In this document: positions 5,034 to 6,127 of the stretch, in pieces
Numbering within the stretch: position 1 is the stretch's first letter
Layout: the number at the start of each line of letters is the position of its first letter
Assembly: GCA_913054425.1 (NCBI GenBank)
Contig: CAJXJG010000110.1
Coordinates: forward strand, 1 to 6,127
DNA: 6,127 nucleotides
From: an uncultured Fidelibacterota bacterium
GTDB taxonomy: Bacteria; Fidelibacterota; Marinisomatia; Marinisomatales; UBA8229
Reading direction: 5' to 3'
Translations under genes and position numbers: made by a program
The notes under the pieces: model-generated
The model's database searches: none
Seen by the model: the letters and a program-made list of their open reading frames with translations, nothing else
What the model was told of the DNA's origin: nothing

Positions 5034-6127
5034 TTAATTTTGAATAGCTAACCTAAATCCAACAGTGTTATTTTTGTATCCTGGCTTTTTAAGATATCTA
5101 AAAGAAGTTGATAAATAGTCCACATTTGAATCATTCCAACTACCACCCCGAAAAATTCTATATTTCCCTTTTTCTGGTCCCTTAGGATTGTTTTTTGCGC
5201 CACTGGCATAATATGCCTTCCCGTAATAATCATGGATCCATTCCCACAAATTTCCGGTCATATCTGCAATACCAAAAAAATTTAAAGGGAAACTACCCAC
5301 CGGTGCAGAATGTTTGAAGCCATCTTCAGATGAGCGGAGCAAAAATCCTATGGAAAAAATTCCCTCGGAATCAAAATTAACAGAACTACTGTTAATCGAG
5401 CCATTTTTCGTAGAATATTGAAACTGTCTTTTCCCACCTTTGGCTGCATACTCCCACTCAGCTTCATAAGGTAGTCTAAAATTTGTGTTTCCTTTGCTGT
5501 TCAAATTGGTGATGAATTCCTGGATATCGTAATATGAAACCATTTCAACCGGATGCCGAGAGCTATTTTTTGATTTTGAGGGATTGCGTCCCATAACTTT
5601 TTGCCACTCACCCTGAGTTACTTCATACTTTCCCAGATAAAAATCCCCAACACAAACTTCGTGAATTGGGCCCGATCTTTTATGATTGCTCCCCATTTGG
5701 AAGCAACCACCCGGAATTTGAATAAAGATCATCTCGGTAAACGGCTCAACCCATTCATTGTCACTACTTGGCAAAGCAGCAGGTTGAGGAGGATCTTGAG
5801 TCGTCAAAGGATTCAAAATGGCGCTGATTTGTGTCCAAGCATTTGTTTCCACATGAACAACCTGACTGAAAACCATGTGTCCGGAAGCCTCGACCCTTAA
5901 ATTCATTTTTCCACTTTGAACTCCGGTTTTATTGAGTGGTTTTCCCTTATTCGCAACACCAATGAATTGATTGTTGAGAAAGACATTTGCCTGATCTACA
6001 TTGACATTTACTTGTAAGTTTCCTTGGAAAGTAAGTGCTTTAGGAGGAGGAGGAGGCAAAGTTGTCGGAGACACAATTGTGGGACTTGATTTTTGACCGC
6101 AATCAAAGGGGATCATTGTGGAGTAAG
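5034..6127 (-). CDS. PEGA-domain / formylglycine-generating-enzyme-like (SUMF1) protein, 5' end beyond window
   Basis: The C-terminal part of a modular protein; numbering starts at the Met at 6116. A proline-rich linker (about 12-26, including five prolines in a row) leads to a PEGA-like beta domain (about 32-103: NVNVDQANVFLNN, then RVEASGHMVF). After a second linker comes a complete SUMF1 C-type-lectin-like domain (128-360) with IPGGCFQMGS, FYLGKYEVTQGEW, RLPYEAEWEYAA, DMTGNLWEW and FRGGSWND. True formylglycine-generating enzymes have a Cys pair near the C-terminus. Here the matching stretch after RGGSW reads DYLSTSFRY and has no Cys, so sulfatase activation is unlikely and a binding or structural role more plausible. 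The frame has no stop up to 6127 and no Shine-Dalgarno or signal peptide precedes Met 6116, so the real start, and probably a membrane or further domain, lies outside. The gene is on the same strand as apeC but is not a known APE component. Target and function are unknown. Confidence 0.85.
   Translation of the reverse strand, partial: YSTMIPFDCGQKSSPTIVSPTTLPPPPPKALTFQGNLQVNVNVDQANVFLNNQFIGVANKGKPLNKTGVQSGKMNLRVEASGHMVFSQVVHVETNAWTQISAILNPLTTQDPPQPAALPSSDNEWVEPFTEMIFIQIPGGCFQMGSNHKRSGPIHEVCVGDFYLGKYEVTQGEWQKVMGRNPSKSKNSSRHPVEMVSYYDIQEFITNLNSKGNTNFRLPYEAEWEYAAKGGKRQFQYSTKNGSINSSSVNFDSEGIFSIGFLLRSSEDGFKHSAPVGSFPLNFFGIADMTGNLWEWIHDYYGKAYYASGAKNNPKGPEKGKYRIFRGGSWNDSNVDYLSTSFRYLKKPGYKNNTVGFRLAIQN

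Noticed and set aside
4794..5051. Plus-strand open frame crossing the apeC/SUMF1 spacer
   Set aside because: Mostly antisense to the conserved start of apeC; no recognisable protein features.
6043..6057. GGA triplet repeat as a possible regulatory or G-rich structure
   Set aside because: It is the complement of five consecutive proline codons in the linker of the PEGA/SUMF1 protein and is explained by coding.
1..6127. Mobile element, CRISPR array, tRNA or rRNA, or a new defence system
   Set aside because: No transposase, terminal repeats, spaced direct repeats or RNA gene signatures are visible; the genes fit a biosynthetic cluster plus one SUMF1-fold gene.

Overview
The window is a compact, single-direction gene block from a Gram-negative bacterium. 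Every gene I can support lies on the minus strand, so transcription runs from high to low coordinates. By domain content and gene order, positions 1-4981 are the middle part of an aryl polyene (APE, xanthomonadin-like pigment) biosynthesis cluster. In transcription order it reads: ketosynthase-like chain length factor (apeC), lysophospholipid-type acyltransferase (apeD), two acyl carrier proteins (apeE, apeF), a small four-helix membrane protein (apeG), an AMP-forming ligase (apeH), a hotdog-fold dehydratase (apeI) and a family 2 glycosyltransferase (apeJ, cut by the left edge). The symbols are transferred from the enterobacterial ape nomenclature by family and order; no homology search was run.

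In the known pathway, an aromatic acid such as 4-hydroxybenzoate is activated by ApeH and loaded on an ACP. It is then extended by ketosynthase/chain length factor pairs, reduced and dehydrated to an all-conjugated polyene, and moved to an outer-membrane lipid by acyltransferases and a glycosyltransferase. The window holds the priming (apeH), carrier (apeE, apeF), one dehydration (apeI), the chain-length (apeC) and part of the lipid-assembly steps (apeD, apeJ). The catalytic ketosynthases, ketoreductase, second dehydratase, thioesterase, LolA-like protein and MMPL exporter of a complete cluster are not here and would be expected beyond position 1.

The genes are packed tightly. apeC/apeD, apeD/apeE, apeE/apeF (ATGA), apeG/apeH and apeH/apeI (ATGA) all overlap. 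apeI/apeJ are 6 bases apart, and apeF/apeG 9 or 27 bases apart depending on the apeG start. This points to one polycistronic, translationally coupled unit.

On the right (5034-6127, same strand, 52 bases upstream of apeC) lies the 3' part of a gene for a PEGA-domain plus formylglycine-generating-enzyme-like (SUMF1 fold) protein. Its reading frame runs off the right edge. It is not a recognised APE component and appears to lack the catalytic cysteine pair of true sulfatase-modifying enzymes.

The moderately AT-rich coding sequence, the APE genes and the PEGA/SUMF1 protein fit a Gram-negative, probably proteobacterial, environmental organism. I cannot name the taxon. There are no tRNA or rRNA genes, mobile elements, CRISPR arrays or gene-free stretches over 300 bases.
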